Origin: Sva-07 sp963716235
Lineage (GTDB): Bacteria > Actinomycetota > Acidimicrobiia > Acidimicrobiales > Ilumatobacteraceae
Direction of reading: 5' to 3'
Length of the DNA stretch: 64,000 nt
NCBI GenBank assembly: GCA_963716235.1
Contig: CAVQTE010000009.1
Location: 62,001-126,000, forward strand
Shown here piece by piece: positions 38,226-47,532 of this stretch. The notes below the pieces were generated by a model. The model was given only the letters and a program-made list of their open reading frames with translations. It had not been told where the DNA came from and searched no databases. Each line of letters starts with the position of its first letter. Position 1 is the stretch's first letter. The position numbers and the translations under genes are program-made.

Positions 38226-38522
38226 GTGATCGCCATGACGTTGGAACAGGCACAGACCATCGCCGTCGTGGCCACCACTGCACTCGTGGTCGGGGCGATC
38301 GCCTCGTTCTGGGTGATGAAGAGCCTGGTCCAGAAACTCCTCGTCGCCGGGCTGCTCGGTGTCCTCGCGTTCGCCGTGTGGACCCAGCGCGGCGCGCTCC
38401 AGGACTGCGCCGACAAGGTGCAGGACAACTACATGCGATCGGGAACCGCGGTCGTCGTGGCAGACACCGAGTGCTCCTTCTTCGGAGTGTCGATCACGAT
38501 CTCGGACCCACGTTCGGAGTGA
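38226..38522 (+). CDS. Small membrane protein of unknown function
   Basis: 98 aa. Two adjacent hydrophobic segments are visible (AQTIAVVATTALVVGAIASFW, and LLVAGLLGVLAFAVW after a short KSLVQK loop). A soluble C-terminal part with two cysteines follows (DCADKV, TECSFFG), possibly extracytoplasmic and disulfide-bonded. I do not recognise the family. The stop overlaps the next gene as GTGA, so it is coupled to the MFS transporter. Confidence 0.7.
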   Translation: MIAMTLEQAQTIAVVATTALVVGAIASFWVMKSLVQKLLVAGLLGVLAFAVWTQRGALQDCADKVQDNYMRSGTAVVVADTECSFFGVSITISDPRSE

Positions 38523-39728
38523 ACATCCTCGTCCGGCTCACCGGCGCCAAGACAGTTGCGAACACAGCGCTGCGATGGATCCCGCTGTTCCTGCCCACGC
38601 TGGAGCGGGCCTTCGGTGCGTCCACGACGCAGCTCACCACCGTGATCGGTGCGGGTGAACTGGCGGGGTTCTCGACGATTGCGTCCGGCGCGCGGCTCGA
38701 CCGCGGACGCGAACGAGTGGTGATGGTCTCGTCACTCGGTCTGGTCGCCGCATCTTCGGTCATCGCGCTCGGCGGCACCGTGGCCAGCTTCGCCGTGTCG
38801 TTCTTCGTCCTCGTACTCGGCGTGGCGAACTTCACCGTCGCCGGTCAGGCCTGGATCAGTCACCGTGTGCCCTACCGCCAGCGAGCCAGATCGCTCGGGC
38901 TCTTCGAGACGTCGTGGGCGATCGCCCTGCTGATCGGCGCCCCCGTCGTCGCGCTGCTCATCAACGTCTTCGGCTGGCGGGGCCCCTTCGTCGCGTTGGC
39001 CGTCGCCGCGACGATCGCCGCTCTCGTCGTGGCTGGCGCACTGCCACGCTGGGTGGCTCGTTCCGACGACGTCGAGTTCGTTGCCACAGCAGCACTGAGC
39101 GATGGATCCCAGCCGAACGACGTTCCCGCGAGCCGACCGCGCCTCGATCACGACCAAGGCGTGGCTGGTGATGATCGGTTCGGCAACGACCGCCATGGCC
39201 GGCCTGTCGGTTTTCGTCGTCTCGGGGAGCTGGCTCGACGACGCATTCGGCGTTTCGACGGGCGGTATCGGGGTGATTGCCGTCGCATTCGGCTCGGTCG
39301 AACTGGTCGCAAGCCTCACGAGTGCCGGCGTGGCCGACACGGTGGGCAAGTTCCGCAGCACGATCGCCGGCCTGGTGCTCCTGCTCGCTGGGCTCGGCGT
39401 GATGATGCTGGCCGACGAGCGACTCTCCGTCGGACTCGGTGGGCTCCTGTTGTTCCTCCTCGGCTTCGAATTCGCCTTCGTGACCTCGCTCTCACTCGTG
39501 AGCGAGGCGATGCCCGATGCACGCGGCACCACCCTGGCCGTCTCCAATGCCGTGGCCACCGTCACCCGTGCCGGTGGGGCGATCATGAGCGGCTGGCTCT
39601 ACGCAACCCACGGCATCGCCGGAACGGCTGCGCTGTCGGCGCTGTCGGCCGTCGTCGCCGCGCTGTCGCTCGTTGTCAGTCGTCGGCTCCGGCCAGCGGT
39701 TGAAGCGATGCCGTCGCCGACGAGCTGA
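38519..39728 (+). CDS. MFS transporter (frameshifted in this sequence)
   Basis: About 402 aa when reconstructed, with about 12 hydrophobic segments. The first half (to ALPRWVARSDD) contains six, with GARLDRGRER in the loop 2-3 position of the MFS motif. The second half resumes in the next frame with TTKAWLVMIGSATTAMAGLSVFVV and ends SALSAVVAALSLVVS. The break is near 39100 in the central cytoplasmic loop, so two separate half genes cannot be fully excluded. The substrate is unknown; proteins of this type are usually drug or metabolite exporters. The 3' end overlaps the convergent hydrolase gene by 53 bases. Confidence 0.82.
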
Positions 39729-40491
39729 TGAAGTTCACGACTGCGGCGGCCACGGCGTCGGCATGAGTGTGCGGGCCGGCATGGCCGGCCCCGCCGACCA
39801 CCTCGCTGCGACAGTCCACGAGCATCTCGGTGAGTCGGCCCATCGCATCGCGATGATGCGGCCGGGCGTGCTCGCCGCACAGGGCCAGCACCGGCACCGT
39901 GATCTCGTCGGCCTCCCAGGGTGGTGACCGGCGGAGATCGGCGAGTTCCGACACCATCGCCGCACCCTCGGCGCGTCGATCGGCCTGTTTCGACGCGGGG
40001 AGCCGATCCCAGACCGCGTCACCGACCAATCGCCGCATGAACGCCTCGGCGGCATCACCGGGATCGTCGACGGCCATCGCCGCGCCACCAGCAGAATTGC
40101 CCGGCCACCAGTCGAACCACGACAGTGGGGTCTCGTAGACCGTCACCGACGACACGACATCGGGTCGTTTCGCCGCGAACGCCAGGACCACGTTGCCGCC
40201 GAAGCTGTGGCCGAACAGCGCGACCGGAGCGTTGATGGTTGCAGCCGTGGCGGTGACAACAGCGTCCAGATCGTCGACGTTGGCTGCGACCGTCCACGGC
40301 GGGCCCACCGAACGCGATCGTCCGTATCCACGGCGGTCGTACCGAACGATGTGGAACTGCGTGTCGAGTCGTCGACTGAGCCGCAGCAGCCCCGCCGAAC
40401 GGTCCATCGAACCGTGCACGACGATCAGCGTCGGCAGATCCGGCGCGCCAGCCGACTCCGACCAGACACCGGCTGCGGTGTCACATCGCAT
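39676..40491 (-). CDS. Alpha/beta hydrolase
   Basis: 271 aa. The oxyanion motif VVHGSMDRSAG, nucleophile elbow ALFGHSFGGNVVL (Ser), Asp/Glu region ITVPVLALCGEHA and final His in GGAGHAGPHTH complete the catalytic triad. No substrate can be read from the sequence. ATG 40491 overlaps the pyk stop (TGATG), so it is translationally coupled to pyruvate kinase. Confidence 0.85.
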   Translation of the reverse strand: MRCDTAAGVWSESAGAPDLPTLIVVHGSMDRSAGLLRLSRRLDTQFHIVRYDRRGYGRSRSVGPPWTVAANVDDLDAVVTATAATINAPVALFGHSFGGNVVLAFAAKRPDVVSSVTVYETPLSWFDWWPGNSAGGAAMAVDDPGDAAEAFMRRLVGDAVWDRLPASKQADRRAEGAAMVSELADLRRSPPWEADEITVPVLALCGEHARPHHRDAMGRLTEMLVDCRSEVVGGAGHAGPHTHADAVAAAVVNFISSSATASLQPLAGADD

Positions 40492-41946
40492 CAGTCGACT
40501 CGAACGATCCGCAACACATCGGTCGCTGCGCCCGCTGGTCGTGGTCGGTCGGCGTCGGGTGCCCCGGCCAGCACCAGCACGATGTCTCCGGAAGCGACAC
40601 GACCCGCCCGCAACGCAGTTTCGACCGCGAACCAGACCATCTCGTCGGTGGTGCCGTACAGGTCGACCTCGAGCGGTTCGACACCCCAGCTGAGCGCGAG
40701 GGAGCGCACGACAGCAGGATCGGGTGAAAGTCCGATCATGCGGGCCGCTGGACGGAACCGGGCCATCGCCCGAGCTGTCCGTCCACTGCGCGTGCAGCAC
40801 AGGATTGCCGATGCGCCGGCATCGTGTGCGGCCTGCGACGCGGCGTGTGTCAACGCTGCGGTGATCGGATCGATCGGCGACATGTTCTCGTGGTGCGGCG
40901 ACTGCTGCATCCGTCCCAGACGGTTCGCCCACTGCCGGTACGACGCTTCGGATTCGGCCCGCTCGGCCACGGTTGCCATCGTTCGCACCACCAACGCCGG
41001 ATCGTGTCCGATGGCGGTCTCTCCCGAGAGCATGAGCGCGTCCGTACCGTCGAACACCGCATTGGCCACGTCACTCACCTCGGCCCGTGTGGGTGACGGC
41101 GCAGTGATCATCGACTCCAACATCTGTGTTGCCGTGATCACCGGGACGCCCGCCTCCACGCAATGACGAACGATCCGCTTCTGCAGGTGAGGTACGTCCT
41201 CGATCGGACAGTCGATGCCGAGATCGCCACGGGCGACCATCACCACATCGCTCGTGGCGATGATCTCGTGCAGATGGTCGATCGCTGCGGTGGTCTCGAT
41301 CTTCGCAACCAACTGTGCACGGTCACCGACCACCGCGTCGAACCTGATCGACGTCAGCTGCCGCGCGGACGAACGACACGGCGATGAACTCGACCCCGGC
41401 CGTTGCCACGGCCTCGGCCAGCACGAGATCCTGAGCGGTCGGCGACGGCAGTCGGAGACTCTCCGACGACAGATGGACACCCGGGCGACCGTTGGCCTCT
41501 CCGCCGTTCTCGAGTTGCGCAACGACCGAGTCGGTACCGATCTCGGTGACCCGCATCGCGATCGCACCGTCGCCGAGTTGCACCCGACTGCCCACGTCGA
41601 GATCCTCGATCAGGGTGGGATACGGCACGGTGATGTGGCCGACGTCGCTGCTGCCCGCTCCCGGTCGCAGCGTGACGAACTCGCCGGCGACGAGCCGTAC
41701 TCCTCCGGGCGGGAAGGCCCCGGCGCGGATCTTCGGGCCTGGGAGGTCGGCCAGCACGGCAACCGGTCGCCCGCGCTGCTGCGCAACGTCGCGGACCCGA
41801 GCGAGTCGTGCGAGATGGTCGTCGAGCGACCCGTGACTCAGATTGAGCCTGACGACGTCGACGCCGGCATCGATCAACTCGCCGAGCGCCTCGGTCGAGT
41901 CGCTCGCCGGCCCGATGGTCGCCACGATCTTCGTTCGTCCGGTCAT
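40491..41946 (-). CDS. pyk: Pyruvate kinase (frameshifted in this sequence)
   Basis: About 484 aa when reconstructed. N-terminal motifs are KIVATIGPASDS, VVRLNLSHGS, LADLPGPKIRAG and the B-domain region. After IAVSFVRAAADVDQV the frame changes near 41360 and continues LVAKIETTAAIDHLHEI, VMVARGDLGID, ITATQMLESM and SGETAIGHDP, with a C-terminal allosteric domain (ILCCTRSGRTARAMARFRP). A one-base indel explains the break. The start is ATG 41946. It is divergent from a histidine phosphatase gene. Confidence 0.92.
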
Positions 41947-41966
41947 TTCTGCTTGTCTATCGTGCA

Positions 41967-42590
41967 ATGGAACTTCTGATCATCCGCCATGCCCTGCCGG
42001 TGCGCCGCGAACTCACGACCGGGGCCGCCGATCCGGAACTGTCCGAGGCCGGCCAGGCACAGGCTGTCCACCTCGCGCAGTACCTCGCGTCGGAGCAGAT
42101 CGACGCGATCTACGCCAGCCCGCTGGCGAGGGCGCAACAGACCGCACTCCCACTGTTGGACGGCCGTGAACTGGAGATCGTCACCTCGGACGGAATCGCC
42201 GAGTGGGATCAACACAGCTCCGAGTACGTTCCGGTCGAGGAGTTGAAGGCCGCCAACGATCCGCGCTGGCATGCGATGCTCGCCGGTGAGTGGTCCGTCG
42301 ACGAGTCGGAGGAGGATTTCCGCTATCGGGTCGTCTCGTCCATCGAAGGCATCATCGGGGACCATGGTGGACAGCGGGTTGCCGTCGTGTGCCACGGGGG
42401 TGTCATCAACGGATACCTCTCGCACGTTCTCGGCCTCGGCACCTTCGCCCGGGGCTTCTTCTATCCCAACTACACCTCGATCAACCGTGTGGCAGCCGCG
42501 TCGAGCGGCGAGCGCTCGGTCGTCACGGTCAACGAGACCAGTCACCTTCGTGGCACCGGGCTCCCCATGGGTCTCTTCCAGAACGGCTGA
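41967..42590 (+). CDS. Histidine phosphatase superfamily protein
   Basis: 207 aa. The catalytic motif is LLIIRHALPV (RHA instead of RHG). The second conserved Arg is in YASPLARAQQTA, and the second His in VAVVCHGGVINGYLSHVLG. Acid phosphatase or phosphoglycerate-mutase-like activity follows from the family; the substrate is unknown. It is followed after three bases by the M18 peptidase gene, so they form one unit. Confidence 0.85.
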   Translation: MELLIIRHALPVRRELTTGAADPELSEAGQAQAVHLAQYLASEQIDAIYASPLARAQQTALPLLDGRELEIVTSDGIAEWDQHSSEYVPVEELKAANDPRWHAMLAGEWSVDESEEDFRYRVVSSIEGIIGDHGGQRVAVVCHGGVINGYLSHVLGLGTFARGFFYPNYTSINRVAAASSGERSVVTVNETSHLRGTGLPMGLFQNG

Positions 42591-42593
42591 GCG

Positions 42594-43892
42594 ATGAATC
42601 CGCCTCCCAACGACAACCTGATCGACGACCCGATCGACGACCTGATCGAGTTCCTCGACGCGTCGCCATCACCGTGGCACGCCGTTGCCTCGACCATCAA
42701 CCGTCTGATCGGCTTCGAACGCCTCGAGGAATCTGCTGTCTGGAACGAGGTTCCCGCCGCCGGGTACGTCGTGCGCGGCGGAGCGATCATCGCCTGGCGA
42801 CTGCCTCACGACAGCTCCGACCCCGGTGCCCATGCCCCGTTCCGCATCGTCGGGGCCCACACCGACTCGCCGTGCCTGCGGGTCAAGCCCAACCCCGATG
42901 CCGGCGGTTCCGGTTGGAAGCAACTCGCCGTCGAGGTGTACGGCGGCATCTTGAACAACAGCTGGCTCGACCGTGACCTCGGTGTGGCGGGGCGCGTCGT
43001 CGGCATCGACGGCACCTCGACGCTGGTCAAGGTCGCCGAACCGGTCGCCCGCGTGCCGCAGCTCGCCGTTCACCTCGATCGCGAGGTCAACGGCACCGGA
43101 CTCCTGCTCGACCCGCAGCAGCACCTGAGCCCTGTCTGGGGTGTGGGAACCGCGTCGGCCGGCGAGTTCGCCGAATGGATCGGCGAGGCCGCCGGCTTCG
43201 ACGCGCCGCCAACGTGGTGGGAACTGTGCCTGTACGACGTGCAGGGCGCCACCGTGCTCGGCGCCGATCGGTCGCTTCTCGCGTCAGGCCGCCTCGACAA
43301 TCAGCTCTCGTGCTGGGCCGCGGCAACGGCCCTCGGCGAATGCGATCCGACCGACTCCATTGCAGTGATCGTGTTGAACGACCACGAGGAGGTGGGCTCT
43401 GCGAGCGCCACCGGCGCCGCCGGGCCGTTCCTGCAAACGGTGCTGGCACGGCTCGTGTCGGCCCGAGGAGGTTCGCACGACGATCTCCACCGGTCGTTCG
43501 CCGCGTCGGCGTGCATCTCGGCCGACAACGCCCACGCCGTGCATCCCAACTACCCCGAACGCCACGAACCCGGGCACCGCCCGATCGTGAATGCCGGCCC
43601 CGCGATCAAGGTCAACTCCAATCAGCGTTACGCCACGTCGGCCGAGACGGCCGCAATGTTCCAACGGGCGTGCGAGCGCGCCGGTGTGCCGTGGCAGGTG
43701 TTCGTCTCTCGCAACAACATGCCGTGCGGATCGACCATCGGGCCGGTGACGTCGACCCGGCTCGGCATCGCCACGGTCGACGTCGGCGTCCCACAGCTGT
43801 CGATGCACTCGGCGCGCGAGCTGTGCGGTGCCGACGACCCGGGCCATCTCAGGCTGGCGATGAGGGAGTTCCTCGGCGCGGCTGCCGACTGA
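42594..43892 (+). CDS. M18 family aminopeptidase
   Basis: 432 aa. This cocatalytic zinc aminopeptidase has FRIVGAHTDSPCLRVKPNP (first metal His and Asp), SGRLDNQLSC, VLNDHEEVGSASATGAAGPFL (catalytic Glu and metal Glu), ISADNAHAVHPNYPERHEP and the final His in PQLSMHSARELCGADD. The length fits bacterial ApeB/DAP. It prefers acidic N-terminal residues in known members. Confidence 0.92.
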   Translation: MNPPPNDNLIDDPIDDLIEFLDASPSPWHAVASTINRLIGFERLEESAVWNEVPAAGYVVRGGAIIAWRLPHDSSDPGAHAPFRIVGAHTDSPCLRVKPNPDAGGSGWKQLAVEVYGGILNNSWLDRDLGVAGRVVGIDGTSTLVKVAEPVARVPQLAVHLDREVNGTGLLLDPQQHLSPVWGVGTASAGEFAEWIGEAAGFDAPPTWWELCLYDVQGATVLGADRSLLASGRLDNQLSCWAAATALGECDPTDSIAVIVLNDHEEVGSASATGAAGPFLQTVLARLVSARGGSHDDLHRSFAASACISADNAHAVHPNYPERHEPGHRPIVNAGPAIKVNSNQRYATSAETAAMFQRACERAGVPWQVFVSRNNMPCGSTIGPVTSTRLGIATVDVGVPQLSMHSARELCGADDPGHLRLAMREFLGAAAD

Positions 43893-43895
43893 ACC

Positions 43896-44588
43896 TCAGC
43901 CCACTCGGGATTGGGCTTCGTCGAACAGTCGCTGGAGTTCGGTCGACAACCGTTCGGTCGCCACTCGCACCGCCTGGCGTGACTCGGACTTCGATCGGAT
44001 CGTCTGATCCGTCGGGTCGTCGACCCAGATCGGCTCACCGATCACCACGCACACCCTGTGCGGGTGGATGAACTTGGCGTGCCGCGGCATCACCCGTGCC
44101 GAGCCGCCGATGCCGATCGGAATGATCGGGACGCCGACGCGGGCGGCGACATACGCGGCGCCGTCGAACAGCGGATGCACGACCGGCCCATCCTTGCGTT
44201 CTCCCTCGGGAAACAGCGTGAGCGGTTCGCCGTTCTGCAAGATCCTGATGCACTTCATGAGCGCTTCGCGGTCGGCATGGCCGCGATTGACCGGAAACGC
44301 ACCGAGCGCAGACACGAGCCAACCAACGCTCGCGTACTTCCAGATCTCCTGCTTGCCCATGAAGCGAATCCGACGAGTCGACACACATGCGGTGATCGGC
44401 GTGTCGACGTAGCTGCGATGGATCGGCGCGAGCACGTAGGCACCCGTTGCGGGCAGATGTTCACGCCCCTCGATGTGCATGCGGGTGAACGCCATGGTGA
44501 ACCAACAGACCAGGCTTCGGAAAACCACGTACGCGACCCGGCTGGCTCGCGACTCGGCAGTCGGCAGCGATCGTCGTTCGACCGTCAT
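43896..44588 (-). CDS. plsC: 1-acyl-sn-glycerol-3-phosphate acyltransferase
   Basis: 230 aa. The acyltransferase HX4D motif is PIHRSYVDTP (His57, Asp62), and the phosphate-binding motif LTLFPEGERKDG is in place, followed by VGVPIIPIGIGG. A hydrophobic stretch near residues 18-35 may anchor it to the membrane. It would make phosphatidic acid. It is last in guaB1-cmk-plsC; the 30-base gap to cmk contains three spaced 9-base repeats. Confidence 0.88.
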   Translation of the reverse strand: MTVERRSLPTAESRASRVAYVVFRSLVCWFTMAFTRMHIEGREHLPATGAYVLAPIHRSYVDTPITACVSTRRIRFMGKQEIWKYASVGWLVSALGAFPVNRGHADREALMKCIRILQNGEPLTLFPEGERKDGPVVHPLFDGAAYVAARVGVPIIPIGIGGSARVMPRHAKFIHPHRVCVVIGEPIWVDDPTDQTIRSKSESRQAVRVATERLSTELQRLFDEAQSRVG

Positions 44589-44626
44589 GGTTGCCGAGCA
44601 GTCATGGTTTCACGGCAGTCACGGTT
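44584..44626. repeat. Three direct 9-base repeats spaced 17 bases
   Basis: GTCATGGTT occurs at 44584-44592 and 44601-44609, and GTCACGGTT at 44618-44626. Each copy starts 17 bases after the last. They span the plsC start codon and the cmk stop. The role is unknown and chance is possible. Confidence 0.4.
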
Positions 44627-45293
44627 CGAGAAGGGCCAGGACCTCGTCGACGACCTGCTCGATCGACAGTCCACTGGTGTCGACGACCACCGAACCGGCC
44701 GCCTCGGTCAACGGACTGTCGCTGCGCGTCGAATCCTTGCGGTCACGCTCGATGATCGACGCCTCGACGTCGGAGACGTCGCCACCGATCTCGGCGACAC
44801 GACGCTCGGCACGCACCCTCGCCGACGCGGTGACATAGAGCTTCAACGTCGCGTCGGGGAAGACCACCGAGCCGATGTCGCGGCCTTCGACGACACCCCC
44901 GTGATGCTCGGCGACCCAACGACGTTGCCGGCGCACGAGTTCGGCGCGCACCCTGCTGTTGGCTGCCACGGCACTGACCGCCGAGGTGACCTCACGACCG
45001 CGGATCTCGATGGTGGCATCGACACCGTCGACGTGCACTGCGGTGCCGTCGGGTGTGGGATCGAGTGACATCACCACCGACTCCGACAGCTCCGCGATGT
45101 CGTTCTCGTCAGCCGGATCGAGCCCCCGTCGCAGCGCCGCGAACGTGATGGCCCGATACATCGCACCCGTGTCGAGGTACTCGAGTCCGAGTCGGCGGGC
45201 CACCGCTCGGCCGACCGTGCTCTTGCCGGCACCCGCCGGGCCGTCGATGGCTACGACGATCGGGGCCTCCAGGGCACTCGCTCGCGCACTCAC
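44619..45293 (-). CDS. cmk: Cytidylate kinase
   Basis: 224 aa. The P-loop is VVAIDGPAGAGKSTVGRAVAR at about residues 13-33. LEYLDTGAMYRAITFAALRRG, VEGRDIGSVVFPDA and the lid DRKDSTRSDSPL are typical of the bacterial CMP kinase with its extra NMP-binding insert. GTG 45293 overlaps the guaB1 stop as GTGA. In Actinomycetota cmk often sits near der and plsC; here der is absent and guaB1 precedes. Confidence 0.94.
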   Translation of the reverse strand: MSARASALEAPIVVAIDGPAGAGKSTVGRAVARRLGLEYLDTGAMYRAITFAALRRGLDPADENDIAELSESVVMSLDPTPDGTAVHVDGVDATIEIRGREVTSAVSAVAANSRVRAELVRRQRRWVAEHHGGVVEGRDIGSVVFPDATLKLYVTASARVRAERRVAEIGGDVSDVEASIIERDRKDSTRSDSPLTEAAGSVVVDTSGLSIEQVVDEVLALLEP

Positions 45294-46723
45294 CACGACA
45301 CCCCCAGCGGACGGCCCTCGTCGTAGCCGGCGGTGCTCTGCACGCCGACCACGGCTCGTTCGTGGAACGCAGTGATCGAATCGGCACCGGCGTACGTGCA
45401 CGACGACCGCAACCCCGCGACGATCTGGTCGATGATGTCCTCGACACTCGGGCGCACCGGGTCGAGGTACATCCGCGACGTGCTGATTCCTTCCTCGAAC
45501 AGCTCCTTTCGAGCCCGCTCGAAGCCGTCGTCGAGTTGCGTGCGGTGCTTCACCGCCCGGTTCGACGCCATTCCGAAGCTCTCCTTGTAGAGACGGCCCT
45601 CGGGGTCGCGCATCGTGTCGGCCGCGGATTCGTAGGTACCGGCCAGCCACGAACCGAACATCACGCTGGCGGCCCCACCGGCGAGCGCCAGTGCGACATC
45701 ACGTGGGAACCGGACACCGCCATCAGCCCAGATGTGACGTTCGAGCCGCTGTGCCTCCTCGGCGCACTCGACGACGGCGGAGAACTGGGGACGACCGACC
45801 CCGGTCATCATGCGCGTCGTGCACATCGCTCCCGGGCCGACACCCACCTTCACCACGTTGGCGCCGGCCTCGATCAACTGACGAGTCCCGATTGCCGTGA
45901 CCACGTTGCCCGCCACGATCGTGGCATCGGGGAGCCCGGCTCGAACCGACTCGATCGCACGAAGCGTGCGCGTCTGGTGTCCGTGGGCGGTGTCGATCAC
46001 GAGCACGTCGACGCCGTGGCCGACCAGCTCCTTGGCGCGAGCTGCGGGATCACCGTTGATCCCGACAGCGGCACCGACCATCAGGCGACCCTGCGCATCG
46101 ACGGCCGGGTCGTAGATCGTCGAGCGCAGCGCACCCTCACGGGTGATCACACCGAGCAGCCGACCGTCATCGTCCACGACCGGAGCAACTCGGAGTCGGT
46201 TGCGACCCAGATGGTCGAATGCTGCGGCGGGGTCGATGTCGGGGCTGAGGATGTGCAGGCTCGAACTCATCACGTTGGCGAGCTGCGTGAACCGGTCGAA
46301 GCCGTCGCCGTCGCTTTCGGTGAACACGCCCACCGGCGTGCCGTTGTCGACGACGACCACGGCACCGTGGGCCCGTTTGTGGATCAACGAGAGCGCGTCT
46401 GCGATCGTTGCGTCGGGAGCGAGCGTGATCGGCGTCTCGAACACCGTGTGGCACCGCTTCACGTAGTCGATCACCCTGGCCACGACGTCGACGGGGATGT
46501 CCTGGGGAAGGATCGCAATCCCACCGCGTCGGGCAACCGTCTCGGCCATGCGCCTGCCCGCCACTGCAGTCATGTTCGACACGACGATCGGGATGGTCGT
46601 GCCGATGCCGTCGGGCGTCCGCAGGTCGACGCTCATCCGCGAGGGAACATCGGACAGGCTCGGAACCATGAACACATCGCTGTAGGTCAGATCGAAGCCT
46701 GGGTCGGAGTGAAGCATGCGCAT
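45290..46723 (-). CDS. guaB1: GuaB1-type IMP dehydrogenase-related protein (probable GMP reductase)
   Basis: 477 aa. The barrel starts FDLTYSDVFMVPSLSDVPSRMSVDL and is interrupted by two CBS domains (about residues 93-210). The catalytic loop is VGVGPGAMCTTRMMTGVG with Cys301, and the flap region is KHRTQLDDGFERARKELFEEGIS. The divergent N terminus TIPIVVSNMTAVAGRRMAETVARRGG is characteristic of the actinobacterial GuaB1 branch, whose mycobacterial member works as a GMP reductase rather than an IMP dehydrogenase. ATG 46723 is preferred (AAGGA upstream); ATG 46717 is close. Confidence 0.9.
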   Translation of the reverse strand: MRMLHSDPGFDLTYSDVFMVPSLSDVPSRMSVDLRTPDGIGTTIPIVVSNMTAVAGRRMAETVARRGGIAILPQDIPVDVVARVIDYVKRCHTVFETPITLAPDATIADALSLIHKRAHGAVVVVDNGTPVGVFTESDGDGFDRFTQLANVMSSSLHILSPDIDPAAAFDHLGRNRLRVAPVVDDDGRLLGVITREGALRSTIYDPAVDAQGRLMVGAAVGINGDPAARAKELVGHGVDVLVIDTAHGHQTRTLRAIESVRAGLPDATIVAGNVVTAIGTRQLIEAGANVVKVGVGPGAMCTTRMMTGVGRPQFSAVVECAEEAQRLERHIWADGGVRFPRDVALALAGGAASVMFGSWLAGTYESAADTMRDPEGRLYKESFGMASNRAVKHRTQLDDGFERARKELFEEGISTSRMYLDPVRPSVEDIIDQIVAGLRSSCTYAGADSITAFHERAVVGVQSTAGYDEGRPLGVSW

Positions 46724-46824
46724 GGGTGGTGTTGTCCTTTTCGATGCCGACGATCTATCGACTGGGTCTCCGACGACATTCGCTCTGGAAGCGACCACAG
46801 GCTAGGCCCTAGTCTGACCCGTCA

Positions 46825-47532
46825 ATGACACGAACCACGTCACCGGTCGCCCTGATCCACGGATGGGGCGGGTCGTTCGCAACGACGTGGGAGCGCAGCG
46901 GATTCACCGCCCTGCTGCAGGATGCGGATGTCCCGGTCATCGGCATCGATCTGCTCGGCCACGGCACAGCGCCCAAGCCGCACGATCCCGGCCAGTACGC
47001 CGATCTGACGACCCGCATCGTCGACGCCCTCCCCGATGAGCCGGTCGACGCCATCGGCTTCTCACTCGGGGCGATGACCCTGCTCCGCCTGGCCATCGAC
47101 CATCCTGAACGGTTCCATCGCATCGTGCTCGCCGGCATCGGCTCGAACATCTTCGACCGCGACGACTCGGGCACCCGAGCAATCGTCGCGGGTCTGGAGA
47201 CCGTGGCCTCCGGAGGAGACCCGTCGTCGCTCGACAACACGGTGCGGCTGTTCACCCAGTACGCCAGCCAGCCCGGCAACGACATCGAGGCCCTGACCGC
47301 GGTCATGAAGCGTCCACCGTCGTCACCGATCACCGCGGAGCAATGTGCCAGGGTCACCTGTCCGGTGCTCGTCGTCGTCGGCGACAAGGACTTCGTGTAT
47401 CCCGGCGACGAACTCGCCGCGGCATTCCCCGACGGTCGGTGCCAGACACTTCGTGGCGTCGACCATTTCGCCACCACCGAATCGTTCGGGTTCTTCGACG
47501 CTGCACTCGAGTTCCTCGACGCCCTGTGCTGA
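46825..47532 (+). CDS. Alpha/beta hydrolase
   Basis: 235 aa. The triad elements are VALIHGWGGS (oxyanion), DAIGFSLGAMTLL (nucleophile Ser), VVVGDKDFVYPGDELA (Asp) and LRGVDHFATTES (His). The size and compact lid resemble small carboxylesterases. TAGTCT lies nine bases upstream of the ATG. The gene overlaps the next gene (tsaC) by seven bases. Confidence 0.85.
   Translation: MTRTTSPVALIHGWGGSFATTWERSGFTALLQDADVPVIGIDLLGHGTAPKPHDPGQYADLTTRIVDALPDEPVDAIGFSLGAMTLLRLAIDHPERFHRIVLAGIGSNIFDRDDSGTRAIVAGLETVASGGDPSSLDNTVRLFTQYASQPGNDIEALTAVMKRPPSSPITAEQCARVTCPVLVVVGDKDFVYPGDELAAAFPDGRCQTLRGVDHFATTESFGFFDAALEFLDALC

Noticed and set aside
38519..39728. Two separate half-size MFS genes
   Set aside because: The combined length (402 residues) and 6+6 helix layout match one MFS transporter, and the break falls in the central loop. 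The second half has no promoter or ribosome binding site of its own. Kept as one frameshifted gene, with some doubt.
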